64,000 nt of DNA from JAFGBI01 sp964454025 (GCA_964454025.1 CAYVRP010000029.1:7990-71989), one strand, 5' to 3'; counted from the stretch's first letter, positions 9,901 through 18,291 are shown. Notes: generated from the sequence alone by a model not told the origin. Numbers and translations are program-made.

Positions 9901-11852
9901 GGCAGGACTCGCGCGCCGCCGGTGTGCTCGCGAGGTTGCAGGAGGCACTCGACTGGGACCTGTTGGCCCTGGACGAGGCCGCCGGCTCCCAGCTCATCGC
10001 GGCCTATCGCTTCACGGACCTCGCCACGGCGCCGCTCGGCCTCCGGGTCCGTTCGGCCCTGCTCGACGCGCCCAGCTTCTCCGTGTTGAGCGCGCGGGAT
10101 CCGGTGACGACCACCGTGCGCGCGGGGTCTAGCTATCGGGTTGACGCCCTCTGTCACGCGCTCGCCGGCCCGCACGAGGGGTGCGCCTTCCGAATCGAAC
10201 TCGACGGCAAGCCCGTGCAGTGCCGCGTCTTGGAGAGCGATGCGGTCCCGCCGACCGCCGAGGACGACACGCCGGTTACCTCCGAAACCGGCGTCCTCGG
10301 CGCTGACCAGCCGGTGGCCGCTGAGCACGCCTGCTGGATCGACGCGCCGGCCACGGACGGGAGACTCGTCGTCATCCCGCCCGCCGATCGGGAGGTGCTT
10401 ACCTGGACGGCGGTCCGCCGGTTCACGGAGCACGGTCTGGAGCCCGTGCGCGTGATCAGCCGCTGGTCGGTGGCCACGCCCGAGGTGCCGTCTCGGATCG
10501 TGGTGCGCGGGCCGAACGTGCTCAAGGTCGCGGTCCGGGGGGAGGGCGGGATCCTGCAAACCCTGGAGCAGAGGGTCGAGGTCGGCGACACGACCGACGC
10601 GGTGACCCGGGAGCTGCTCGACCAGCGCTTGGACGACCACGCGAAGCGGTGGCCCGGACAGGATCCGGTTGGTGTGGCGACGATCAGCTACGTCGTGCTC
10701 AAGGAGGCTGCTCTGCACACGGTTTCCTTCGCTCCCGACCGTGGCCGCGTGTTCTTGCGGGTGGAGGCGGCGAGCGCCCGCCAGGCGCCCCGCGCTCGCG
10801 ACTCGGCGAGGACGGCTCCGCGCACCGAACAGCTGCTGGATGCGGCGGCGGCGATGCCCGTCACGGTATTGCCGGACGTGGGCTGGGATCCCGAATCGGG
10901 CCACGCCACCCTGGGTGTCACGGCAAGCTACGTGGTCGCCGATCTCTCGGATGGTGATCGGGATCCACGCTCGGACTACTTCGAGCTCTTGGCTTCGGCG
11001 CGACGACGGTACGACGCCGTCCCGACCTGGCTGCGGTTCTCGCTGCTCAGCCGACTCCGCTCTGGTCCTGAGACGTGGGGCGCCGAAGCGCGTCTCGGCA
11101 TCAGTGGCACGGCCCAAACCCCGGCGGCCTTCGCGTTCGGACGCCTCCTCGCCCAGCGCTTCCCCTCGGTGACGGCGGCCGGCTTCTACGGGGAGCTCGG
11201 CGCATCCCACACCGAGCGCGTCTCCCGTGACCTCAGCGTCGTGTCTCTCGGCTCGGTCGACCTCCGCGTGGTCGACCCGCGGGTAGCGGACGCCGAGGCC
11301 GTCGACCTCGGCATCTACTCGCCCTACGCGGCTGACCACCCCTTCTCGCTCGATCTCGAGGCCCGGCTCGAGGATCGTCCTTTCGTCGACCTACGCGGTC
11401 GGGTTGGCTCGCGAGTGCGGCTGCTTCCGGAAGCGCGAGCGCTCGATCGGATGGAGGGCTTCTTGCAGAGCACCCTGCTCGGTGGGACCGGACTGCTCCC
11501 AGAGGTCGACGTCAGGCTCACCGCGAGCGTACGCCCGGTCACTGACTCGCGTGACGAAGCGTTCGTCCGCTACCTGGCCACGTCGTCGGTGGGTTTTTTT
11601 GCGTGGGTCGGCGATTCGAGCCGCCTCACCGTCGCCGGTGAGGTCACCTGCTTCGTCGACGCACCTGCAACGGGCTCGGGCGGCGAAGAAATCGCTGGCA
11701 TGCTCGGCCTCTCCTACGATCACGTGGCCCGGCGAGGCGTCCGGGATCTGGACTCGAAGCAGCGCTCCTTCCCAGAACGACAAGAGGAAGGGCACGCTCC
11801 GCCCGAACGAGTTCCCGCGCCCAGGCACCCGTACTGGGAGCCGTCTCGGTGA
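6933..11852 (+). CDS. very large exported protein with possible outer-membrane C-terminus, polymer operon
   Basis: The product is 1,639 residues from the GTG at 6933, chosen because it overlaps the previous stop (GTGAATAG) and because the frame upstream of it lies over the hydrolase gene. A signal sequence is visible (residues about 15-37, WRSAWPAVFWLVLLVV then HARA). The body mixes beta-rich stretches with helical Ala/Leu/Arg-rich segments around residues 780-1030 that resemble tetratricopeptide-like repeats without a clear consensus. The last 300 residues alternate short amphipathic strands (for example SLDLEARLEDRPFVDLRGRV), as in outer-membrane barrels or porin-like ends, but the protein ends in a charged Pro/Arg/Glu tail, not a terminal aromatic residue. 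I recognise no family. In a Gram-negative polymer operon the obvious missing part is a periplasm-spanning or outer-membrane exporter, and this is the only candidate. That role is inference. Confidence 0.7.
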   Translation: MNRPRPPRLPTPETGIAWRSAWPAVFWLVLLVVTPIHARASPSDLAWAPPTELRLVRLADEDPAATLAAVTDLDGEIVIRGGQQLLVPAVGGTVVRLEGADLEVGFGTGFGPVPDAVVWYPAHDATRVQELRVPTWGIVRCLVVRGRDDREATAVVRVAARRTDPMGWYRADQQVATWLRGASAHPPSLPTHLDGAQPAVEHLAAVRELFGTDADHPAVQQLLLARWLAASARYRPIRSPFFASATPQVMGGESLPPEPRRPAERRTVRRIVERGGSLVVKNTGIDVVTFQFETRADQGSLLRISEGDALVEELRTDVPRAARDRSRWTPPREARAVPAGGQVRLEVVTGTLRVTVRVYEQRSFVGGPALHERQRLLRRAAAAVEGAGVVTPTLRVVSALAHAEAEKTSAAVSSLWAMAADPEVPTGLRALLVHDAIRNGLEFSRLGVQLQEFAELSSELPVTPALALRRSALEAAATASSSARDELRPHDLSVLIPNAAAGAEADSVRLLIELLRPPRARARSSTAARAEDAAARSANSPRLTKLARLAWRRLAPWAVLKAVDESATVRRFAAVFPEPETNGLCTFYGPSGWRWLALDGDIAINVSARGGTHTEVALVGDPAHPPGDSLVEIDAEPIAVHGGAALGSRAAGRAGRRGFSRSSGAPVLVKVPSEDQIDCALLRDEVTWTAVRDTAVFRLPAGQSLTVASVAVAPETLGSPVELAVEVGGTTLRGWVRAPATGTLEIPVPPNAILIRVRVPRPLLIRVLARMQRWPEPAPQKETASSSPPPPETELVERVRQATRALRRASSTADRVIAWRERSEALEELAFRRYAAADRARWLAAGGLPESAPPPAVEAPLALELPPGSRDVEPLGSLPLIPPLPQPSNPEPLREVLAARELGIAPRLLLERLAPSAERSSSVDALLLAVLAEGLEEPAVASRAYARIGRTHGSTRALVLASSLGADAAVSTNDRRATLEAYVLAREVAGQDSRAAGVLARLQEALDWDLLALDEAAGSQLIAAYRFTDLATAPLGLRVRSALLDAPSFSVLSARDPVTTTVRAGSSYRVDALCHALAGPHEGCAFRIELDGKPVQCRVLESDAVPPTAEDDTPVTSETGVLGADQPVAAEHACWIDAPATDGRLVVIPPADREVLTWTAVRRFTEHGLEPVRVISRWSVATPEVPSRIVVRGPNVLKVAVRGEGGILQTLEQRVEVGDTTDAVTRELLDQRLDDHAKRWPGQDPVGVATISYVVLKEAALHTVSFAPDRGRVFLRVEAASARQAPRARDSARTAPRTEQLLDAAAAMPVTVLPDVGWDPESGHATLGVTASYVVADLSDGDRDPRSDYFELLASARRRYDAVPTWLRFSLLSRLRSGPETWGAEARLGISGTAQTPAAFAFGRLLAQRFPSVTAAGFYGELGASHTERVSRDLSVVSLGSVDLRVVDPRVADAEAVDLGIYSPYAADHPFSLDLEARLEDRPFVDLRGRVGSRVRLLPEARALDRMEGFLQSTLLGGTGLLPEVDVRLTASVRPVTDSRDEAFVRYLATSSVGFFAWVGDSSRLTVAGEVTCFVDAPATGSGGEEIAGMLGLSYDHVARRGVRDLDSKQRSFPERQEEGHAPPERVPAPRHPYWEPSR

Positions 11853-14800
11853 CCGACACGCCCGCTGACGTCGTGCTACGGATGCTCGAGGCGGCCGTAC
11901 CGCCGCTGCAGGTGAAGCTCCGCCGTCCCACGCTGCACATTCTCGCCCGGCGCGTGGTAACCCTCACAGCGGGTGCAGTCGACAACCGGGCACAGCTGGT
12001 GAACGCTCTGCTCCGCGCCGCGGCCGAGGCTCTCACGCGACGTGACCAGCTCGAACAGCGCAGCCAGACCATCGCTCGCGAGGCGAGCGAGGCCACGAGT
12101 GACGCTGAGCGGTCGAGGCACCTGCTTGAGCTCTTGGGTACCATGGTCAGCGACCAAGTCGCGCTACTCCGCGATCTCCGCGCCATGCGACGCTGGTTCG
12201 ATCACGAGGCACTGCTCGATCGAATCGGCGACCTCACCGCGGCCGAGCTCGACGAGGTGGAGCTCGCGTGCACCGCGGCCGCCGGGCTCGCGGCGGGTTT
12301 CGAGAGCCATGCGGTGCTCGACCTGGATCCCGCAGCGACCACCGCGCTTGCCTTCGGCCTGGCGCAGCGGGCCGCAGTGGAAGTCGTGACCGTGGCCGCA
12401 CTCGGCGCCATGACGACGATCCTCGCGCGCCTCGCCGACCAGGAGCGTCTGATGGTGCTCGGACTACGCTCGTTCCGTGAGCTCTGTGACTGGGTCGCAG
12501 ACGTGCGACGCGAGCCGTGGGTACGAGTCGCCGCCCTCGAGGCCGTCGTCACCGCCGCGCCCAACGACGTCCCCCAGGTTCTCCGCCAGGTCCTGATTCA
12601 ACGGGAGGGACGCGACGGGATGATCTTGCGGAGCGCCGCGCTACGCCTCGCTGCGAGCGTTCGGCTCCCGACGTCCCAGCGGTTGAAAGTAGCGCTCATC
12701 GCGGTGGACGACCCGAGTGAGCACGTGCGCCAGGGACTGGCGCGATGCCTCGTTGCCATCGGAGGCGACAAGGCTGCAGCGCGCCTAGCGGACCTGGTCT
12801 TCCGGGATCCCGCGGAGCGCGTCCGAGCCTTCGCCCTACGTGAGTTGCTGCGTGGCGCGGCCCGAGCCGTAGAATTCGCGTCCGCCGCGCTCGACTGCAC
12901 GTGCCGTCTGCTCGCGACCGTCGCCGAGGACCCCGGCGCCTTGGGACGGCTGGTCTTGCTCGTGCTCGCGGTCGAGCTGCCGGGGCTCGCCTGCGGCCCC
13001 GACGCGCCGCTCCCGTCCACCGAGCTAGTGCAGCCCCTCAGCCTGGTGGTGAGGCAGGCGGCGGTGGACCTGGACTTGGTGGAGCGCCTCGCGGCCGTCG
13101 TGCGCGCGATGGAGGTCGCCGCGCACCCGGAGCTCGAGGACATGCGGCGGCTGTTCAGCGCTGAGCTGGCCGATCTCGGGGAGAACCGTCGCGTTGTCGT
13201 CGAGCTCTTCCCGGAGACTCCGCCCGAGCAAATTGAGAAGGCCCTCGTGGTGGCGGCCCGCGACGAGATGTCCGTGTCGCTGGACCCGGTGTCCCCGGGC
13301 CGCTTCCGCCTGCTGCGGGGTGAACCGCAACGTTTCCGTTGGTGGAGGTGGTTGTTCGAGCTCTCGACGCCCGAGCCTGACAAGCGGCAGGCCTTCCAGC
13401 ACAGTCACGCTGCCTGTGATTCCTCGCAGTACGTCGTTCCTCCCTTCGGCATGGGAGAGGTGACTCCCACCCGTGTCCCCGGAGTGCGCCGCATGATCGC
13501 CGCCATCAAGGGCTGGGGAGTGTTCCTGCCGCGCGTCGATGACTTCGACGCGGCCCTCGCCGGCCGACGAGGCGAACGAAGGGTGATCACCACGCTCGGC
13601 ACTCTGGTGATCACCGCACCAACGACGCGTTGGCGGCGCGTCAAGGCGCGCCTTGTGCTCGTCCTGCACTACGCCGCGCTCGCCCGCCAACGCGAAGTCG
13701 CCCTGGCGGCAAACGACCCCAAGACGCGGACAGCGTACGTCGCCCGCCTCTGCGAGCTCGGCTTCTCGGTGAGGGTCGAGAACACCTCGGGAACGATCGG
13801 CAATGTGCCTTACGATCTCGGCACGGCCGTTCCGGAACGCTACCTCCCGACGATCGCTTGGCTGCCGGTGTTCCTTGAACTGATCGTCAACGAGTTCTTG
13901 CGCCCGACGGGCAGTTCCGCCTTGCATCTCGCGCTGGTCGCCTGGGCCGCCTTCGCCTGGATGATCGTGCGTGCTGCCTGGATCCGTGCCCGCATCGAGC
14001 GCTCGCGCCGCGCCGTACCGCTCACCATCGGCGGTTGGGGGAGCCGCGGCAAGAGCGGGTCGGAGCGGATCAAGTCCGCGTTGTTCCACGCGCTCCGCTT
14101 CGACGTGCTCGTGAAGACCACGGGATGCGAGGCGATGTTCATCCACGCACGGAGGGATCGTCCTGCACGCGAGCTCTTCGTGTACCGGCCCTACGGGAAA
14201 GCAACGATCTGGGAGCAGCGGGCGCTCCTGGGGTACGCGGAAGCGCTCCACGCCCATGTGTTCCTGTGGGAGTGCATGGCACTCCGCCCGCAATTTGTCG
14301 CACTCCTGCAGAACGAGTGGATGCGTGACGAAGTGACCACGTTGACAAATGCTTACCCCGACCACGAGGACGTGATGGGACCCTCCGGCGAGGACGTGGC
14401 CCGCGTCATCGCGACGTTCATGCCGCGCGGCGGCACGGTCCTCACCGCCGAGCAGGAGCTCCTGCCGATCATCGACGAGTCCGCGCGGCGGCGCAACAAC
14501 CGCCTCCATCCGGTTTCGGACATCGACGCGCTGTTGCTCCCCGCCGACATGCTCGCGCGGTATCCCTACGCCGAACATCCGCGCAATATCGCGTTGGCGC
14601 TGGCCCTCGCCGAGCACTTCGGGATCGACCGGGAGTGGGCACTCGCTAAGATGGCCGACCACGTCGTCCCCGATCTCGGTGTTCTGAAGACCTATCCCAC
14701 CGTGACGCACCGTGGACGCAGGCTCACCTTCATGAACGGCATGAGCGCCAACGAGCGCGCGGGCTTCATGTCCAACTGGGTCCGGCTGCACCTCGACCAG

Positions 14801-16033
14801 GTCGACCCGGACGAGCACGCGGGCACGGTGACCGTCGCGGTGGTGAACAACCGGGCCGACCGCGTACCCCGCTCTCGCGTCTTCGCCGAGATCCTGACGC
14901 GAGACGTGACGTGTGATCACGTAATCGTCATCGGTAGCAACCTCAGCGGAATGGCGCGGTTCTTGACGGAGTCGCTGGACAAGTGGCTTGTCACCGTGAG
15001 CGTGGGCTCGGAGTCGAAAGAGGCCGCCCACGAGAACCTCCGTGGTCTGCTGAAACGGATCCGCGTCGTCCACAGGAGAGAGACACTGGAACGGCGCCTC
15101 ACCGCGATCCTCCTTTCCTCCGGGGTCCAGGAACCGGAGTGCGCCACCCGGGTGAGCGCTCTCATCGAAGCCGCGGACTCCAACCGCACCGACGTCGAGG
15201 CGGTCGCGAAGGACGCGCTCTCCGCCGGAGACTCCTCGAGCGAAGCGAACCAGGATGCCCTCCCCCACGTCCTGCGTCTCCTTGGTCAGTATCGGACGGC
15301 GCACGAGACACTCCCCAAGATCCACCGCGCCATCGATCAAGGCCATCCGGCCGAGGCCGATCGCCTACTTCGATCCTGGTTTCGCGGCCTCGCCCTCGAG
15401 CGCAACGCTCAGGTAACCGACTACCATGCGACCGGGGATCAGGTGATCGACTTTGTCACGCGGCAAATCCCGCCCGGTCATGATGCGCACGTGCTCGGTT
15501 GCCAGAACATCAAGGGAACGGGGCTCGACTTCGCCTATCGCTGGGTGAGCGTCGGAGACGTGGACAATGCCTTGCGCCGCCTGGAGAGCGAGCCGGGACG
15601 TCGCGCCGAGGCCATTCGTTGGCTTCGGTCGCACGGGGACTATGGCCTTTTCGATTCGCGAATGGCCTACGCGCGGGTGGCCGCGCTCCGCCAACATCCG
15701 GCGCCCGAATGGGAGCCATTTCGGGCCGAACTCGATGCCCTCGCTGCCCACCTCGAGAAGGTCGTCGAGGCCAAGCTCGCCCGCCTGGCGGCCGCCCCCG
15801 AACGATCGTGGTTCGCCAGGCTGCTCGACCGGATCGAGCCCTTCGTGGACCACCTCGATTCGATCCGCAGACACCGCATCTCGCGTCACATCATGCGAGA
15901 TCTCTTCGCCCAGCGCATCAGTCAGAGCAAAGCCGCCGTGCTCCTCCGCGAGCTCACGGACCGGAGCAAGGGCGGGTGGCTGGCGAAGGACTTCGAGAAG
16001 TGGAAGAAGCGGAGGAAGGAGCGGCGGTCCTGA
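11849..16033 (+). CDS. CapB/PgsB-like poly-gamma-glutamate synthase (Mur ligase fold) with HEAT-like N-terminal half
   Basis: This predicted ATP-dependent amide ligase probably adds glutamate-like units to a growing chain. Residues 1 to about 540 are helical pairs typical of HEAT/armadillo-like repeats. Residues about 665-710 contain two hydrophobic helices. The Mur-ligase-type P-loop GGWGSRGKSGSE (Lys735, Ser736) follows at once; PgsB has the same order, one membrane helix and then a GTRGKS P-loop. Further family-like stretches are KTTGCEAMFIH, LWECMALRPQF, LTNAYPDHEDVMGPSGEDVA and FMNGMSANE. PgsB is about 390 residues, so both the N-terminal half and roughly 300 C-terminal residues are extra; the C-terminus ends in a Lys/Arg tail. 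The GTG start overlaps the previous stop as GTGA. It is the last gene of the operon, and decayed mobile DNA begins directly after its stop. Confidence 0.82.
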   Translation: MTDTPADVVLRMLEAAVPPLQVKLRRPTLHILARRVVTLTAGAVDNRAQLVNALLRAAAEALTRRDQLEQRSQTIAREASEATSDAERSRHLLELLGTMVSDQVALLRDLRAMRRWFDHEALLDRIGDLTAAELDEVELACTAAAGLAAGFESHAVLDLDPAATTALAFGLAQRAAVEVVTVAALGAMTTILARLADQERLMVLGLRSFRELCDWVADVRREPWVRVAALEAVVTAAPNDVPQVLRQVLIQREGRDGMILRSAALRLAASVRLPTSQRLKVALIAVDDPSEHVRQGLARCLVAIGGDKAAARLADLVFRDPAERVRAFALRELLRGAARAVEFASAALDCTCRLLATVAEDPGALGRLVLLVLAVELPGLACGPDAPLPSTELVQPLSLVVRQAAVDLDLVERLAAVVRAMEVAAHPELEDMRRLFSAELADLGENRRVVVELFPETPPEQIEKALVVAARDEMSVSLDPVSPGRFRLLRGEPQRFRWWRWLFELSTPEPDKRQAFQHSHAACDSSQYVVPPFGMGEVTPTRVPGVRRMIAAIKGWGVFLPRVDDFDAALAGRRGERRVITTLGTLVITAPTTRWRRVKARLVLVLHYAALARQREVALAANDPKTRTAYVARLCELGFSVRVENTSGTIGNVPYDLGTAVPERYLPTIAWLPVFLELIVNEFLRPTGSSALHLALVAWAAFAWMIVRAAWIRARIERSRRAVPLTIGGWGSRGKSGSERIKSALFHALRFDVLVKTTGCEAMFIHARRDRPARELFVYRPYGKATIWEQRALLGYAEALHAHVFLWECMALRPQFVALLQNEWMRDEVTTLTNAYPDHEDVMGPSGEDVARVIATFMPRGGTVLTAEQELLPIIDESARRRNNRLHPVSDIDALLLPADMLARYPYAEHPRNIALALALAEHFGIDREWALAKMADHVVPDLGVLKTYPTVTHRGRRLTFMNGMSANERAGFMSNWVRLHLDQVDPDEHAGTVTVAVVNNRADRVPRSRVFAEILTRDVTCDHVIVIGSNLSGMARFLTESLDKWLVTVSVGSESKEAAHENLRGLLKRIRVVHRRETLERRLTAILLSSGVQEPECATRVSALIEAADSNRTDVEAVAKDALSAGDSSSEANQDALPHVLRLLGQYRTAHETLPKIHRAIDQGHPAEADRLLRSWFRGLALERNAQVTDYHATGDQVIDFVTRQIPPGHDAHVLGCQNIKGTGLDFAYRWVSVGDVDNALRRLESEPGRRAEAIRWLRSHGDYGLFDSRMAYARVAALRQHPAPEWEPFRAELDALAAHLEKVVEAKLARLAAAPERSWFARLLDRIEPFVDHLDSIRRHRISRHIMRDLFAQRISQSKAAVLLRELTDRSKGGWLAKDFEKWKKRRKERRS

Positions 16034-16108
16034 GCTGGTTCGCCGTGGGGGCCGCCGGCCGTCAAGTGCCTGACCAAAAAGTACGACCGACTCGCCCGGG
16101 CGGCCGCC

Positions 16109-16219
16109 ATGTGCGACCGCCGCATCGAGGTCATCGTTCGCCGCGGGGGCGAAGCCGATCTACGGCCAGGCAAGTTCCTCGCCCTGAATTGGACCGACGT
16201 CGATTTCCGGATCATCGTC
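16109..16219 (+). pseudogene. fragment of a tyrosine recombinase (integrase)
   Basis: In the frame read from 16109 the peptide contains EADLRPGKFLALNWTDVDFR. This matches the 'GLRxGE-hh-AL-W-DVDh' block around the first catalytic arginine of tyrosine recombinases, with Glu replaced by Lys. No other integrase motif can be found on either side in any frame, so it is a remnant of roughly 30 residues. It lies just beyond the last operon gene and at the far end of the element that carries an intact integrase, which suggests repeated insertion at this locus. Confidence 0.45.
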
Positions 16220-16270
16220 GGAATGCGGGCTGCTGCGACGGAGCGCTCCGCGCCGCGTGAAGGAGACGAA

Positions 16271-16786
16271 GTGGACAGCGTTCGTGGGCGGCGCGGTGCT
16301 CGCCACGGAGGAGAGAGCTCGGAACAGGGCAAGGTGGGTACGCGGATCCGACAGCTGCGGCAGGAGCGCGGACTCACGGCCGAGAAGCTGGTCTTCGAAA
16401 GCGAGGTCGGCTCCAGGGGCTACCTGAGCGACGTCGAGGCGGGGCGCGCGCTGCCCTCGCTGCACGTCCTGGAGCGGCTGGCGACCTACCTTGGCGTCGG
16501 CCTGCTCGACTTGGTTACCTTTCCCGACGACGACCTCCGGCAACGGTACGTGGATCAGACGCGGTCGTTCTCGACCGGCGCGCTGCGCAGGCTTCTGCGC
16601 GAGGCCGAGGTCGCGGCCCCGACGAAGGAGGTGCCCCCGAAGCGGACCGCAGTAACGATCCGGTCTGACGTCCGACCGCGCACGCGGCCGCTTCAGGTCG
16701 CGGCAAGAGGCGCCCGAATCGGAGACGCCACGCGAGACACGGAAGCGACAAGCACCACGCGGCGACTGTCCGTTCCCACGACGTAG
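16271..16786 (+). CDS. XRE-family helix-turn-helix regulator
   Basis: The 171-residue product has a canonical XRE/Cro-type helix-turn-helix at residues about 23-80: GTRIRQLRQERGLTAEKL, then SRGYLSDVEAGRALPSL and LERLATYLGV. The C-terminal half is basic and low in complexity and has no recognisable domain. The frame is open further upstream, but GTG 16271 is preceded by AAGGAG at 5-6 bases, a strong Shine-Dalgarno, whereas the upstream ATG candidates overlap the integrase remnant. It is the first intact gene of the mobile block. It is a candidate for the protein acting on the small palindromes found between 18.2 and 19.0 kb, although the ribbon-helix-helix protein at 18.4 kb is an equal candidate. 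Confidence 0.7.
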   Translation: MDSVRGRRGARHGGESSEQGKVGTRIRQLRQERGLTAEKLVFESEVGSRGYLSDVEAGRALPSLHVLERLATYLGVGLLDLVTFPDDDLRQRYVDQTRSFSTGALRRLLREAEVAAPTKEVPPKRTAVTIRSDVRPRTRPLQVAARGARIGDATRDTEATSTTRRLSVPTT

Positions 16787-16800
16787 GGACCCCGCGCGGC

Positions 16801-16925
16801 TGAGTTTCTCACGAGCTTTCCCCCCTCGGGGATGAGCGATTCTCAGAGGGATTCCCCCCTGGCGGGGGCCGGTTTCTCACCAGCATTCCCCCCCCCTCCG
16901 GGGGCCTTCTCGGGATCATTTCCCC
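16801..16925 (+). repeat. about 3.7 degenerate tandem copies of a 34-base unit, possible IS21-type end
   Basis: The hexamer TTCTCA occurs at 16806, 16840 and 16874, an exact 34-base period. Each copy is followed by a shared pattern of the form (C/G)AGc.TTCCCCCC and then GGGG. A fourth partial copy starts with TTCTCGGGATCATTTCCCC. IS21-family elements carry several terminal repeats of this size at their ends, and an IS21-like transposase fragment starts 67 bases downstream, so this is probably a left end. Confidence 0.5.
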
Positions 16926-16991
16926 GTCGCGTGACCGTTTCGGCCACGGCTGTCTCGAGCTCCGCGCAGGCCGCGGGGCTCGGAGGTGTCG

Positions 16992-17141
16992 ATGGCATTC
17001 CGAGAGGTCACGATGATCGAGGTCAAGGAAGTGCTCCGGCAGTGGCTCGCCGGGGTCGGAAAGAAGACGATCGCCGCCCGCGTCGGGCTCGATCTGGGAA
17101 CGATCGCTGGAAAGCGCCGCGGATCGGTCTCCGCGCGATGA
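16992..17141 (+). pseudogene. IS21-family transposase (IstA) N-terminal fragment
   Basis: A 49-codon frame begins MAFREVTMIEVKEVLRQW and continues LAGVGKKTIAARVGLDLGT, then ends at TGA 17139. This is the characteristic N-terminus and helix-turn-helix of IstA transposases ('MAFREVxxxEhKEVLRLWL-G-xxxxIAxxhGhDxxTV'). The full protein is about 500 residues; the DDE catalytic domain and the IstB ATPase are absent in all frames downstream. It is a truncated, inactive copy inside the tmRNA-associated element. Confidence 0.65.
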
Positions 17142-17716
17142 TGCGCTCGTCGAAGTCGGAGTCCCGTCAAGACGGCCCCGGCCTTGAGCGCGAAGCCGAC
17201 GGATTTCGCAGCCTGCGGGGGGTGTCCAGGGGTGCCGGAGGACCCCTCGACGCGAGCTGGCCCTGGACGCGCCCGAGGACCACGGCATACTGCATTCGCG
17301 CACTAGCCAGCAGCGACGAAACGGCTGCGCCGGGATCGATTGGCAGCGCTTTCGAAGGAGCGTTCCCAACGAGGTCCTCAACGCGGTGATCGACGAACTT
17401 TAGTGGCCGATCTGGGCCAGGGCGGAGGAACTTGGGACGGCGAGGTGGGGTGACTTGGCTGTGGAGCTGGTCAGGTGGGGCTTTAGCGAGGGGAGGAGGC
17501 ACCCCGTTGTTGGGAACCTCGGCGCCGACGAAGAAGCCACGGACCGATAATTCGCGCCCCCCCACCGGCACCCGCACGGGTCCCTTCTTCGATGGGGTGG
17601 GGGGGTCCAGTTCTTTGGGGCGCACGACCGAGGTCCGTACGCCGACTGACCTGGGGCTCTTCCCCCTGTGGGGGGGCTCGAAGAGGATAAGCGCGCGGTT
17701 TTTCCCTTCCCCGACT
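17142..17716. other. stretch without a convincing gene
   Basis: Frames are interrupted or read as Pro/Arg-rich low complexity on both strands. A short frame ending at 17402 (IDWQRFRRSVPNEVLNAVIDEL) could be the C-terminal scrap of an old gene. Runs of G and C around 17560-17680 look like unconstrained DNA. I assign nothing here. Confidence 0.5.
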
Positions 17717-18121
17717 TCAACCCGGCCGCCACCGCCTCGCTTCCGTGAAGGTCAACCGCGCCTCTCCGTTTTCGAGCACTGTGAGGACCGCTACAGCGGC
17801 TTTCGGCTTTGCGAGCAGCTCGCTGAGCATCTCGGGATACAGCTCCTCGATCACCATCCGGCCCTCCACCATCGGTACGACGACCGCCACGTCCGCAGGT
17901 TGTCCCGGTTTCGCCTTCGCGATCCGAGCGACAACCTCGTTAAGGTCCTCGATGACGGCGTCGAAAATGCCCTGGGCGTCGCCTCCCCTGAGGTCCATGG
18001 CCAGGATCATGGTATCCGGGGGCTCCACGCCCTGCTCGCTGATCCACGCGGCCATCTGGATCTGCGCCTCCAGCGTGCAGGCCGCCAGGAGGGCGGCATG
18101 GGGGTCAGTGGGGAACGGCAT
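17717..18121 (-). CDS. hypothetical protein of the mobile element
   Basis: The 134-residue product starts at ATG 18121, preceded by GAGGAT at about 6 bases. It has well-behaved alternating helices and strands (AALLAACTLEAQIQMAAWI; QPADVAVVVPMVEGRMVIEEL; VAVLTVLENGEARLTF) and ends TEARRWRPG. There is no signal peptide or membrane helix, so it should be cytoplasmic. I do not recognise the family. It lies downstream of the ribbon-helix-helix gene on the same strand, with three TTCTCA/TGAGAA-type palindromes in the interval, and may be under the same control. A 61-codon frame at 18121-18306 ends exactly on this start (TGATG), but its composition is not persuasive. Confidence 0.6.
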   Translation of the reverse strand: MPFPTDPHAALLAACTLEAQIQMAAWISEQGVEPPDTMILAMDLRGGDAQGIFDAVIEDLNEVVARIAKAKPGQPADVAVVVPMVEGRMVIEELYPEMLSELLAKPKAAVAVLTVLENGEARLTFTEARRWRPG

Positions 18122-18209
18122 CAGGGATCCTCGCGATGGATGGTGGGTGGTGGACGTGGGACGGGGGCCAGGTAGCGGGCTCTCCCCGAGCCGGCGCACG
18201 TAGGGGTTG

Positions 18210-18222
18210 GCTGATTCTCATC
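18210..18222. promoter_or_regulatory. imperfect operator-like palindrome (GCTGATTCTCATC)
   Basis: The sequence is a diverged member of the GTTGAnnCTCAAC family seen at 18292, 18390, 18773 and 18964. It lies 88 bases upstream of the minus-strand gene that starts at 18121. Confidence 0.35.
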
Positions 18223-18291
18223 ATTCGGGGCCAGCGGCTTTTCCGCCGGATCGTCGATCCGGGGGGCCCGGAAGTACGGGGACGAAGGGGA

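Noticed and set aside
13025..15346. A 773-codon open frame on the minus strand inside the CapB-like gene.
   Set aside because: It is antisense to well-conserved Mur-ligase motifs and is His/Arg/Asp-rich without domain-like segments; long antisense frames are expected at this GC content.
17167..17625. A 152-codon minus-strand frame in the mobile block.
   Set aside because: Pro/Arg/Ser-rich, with no recognisable motif and no good ribosome-binding site; it could be real but is not supported.
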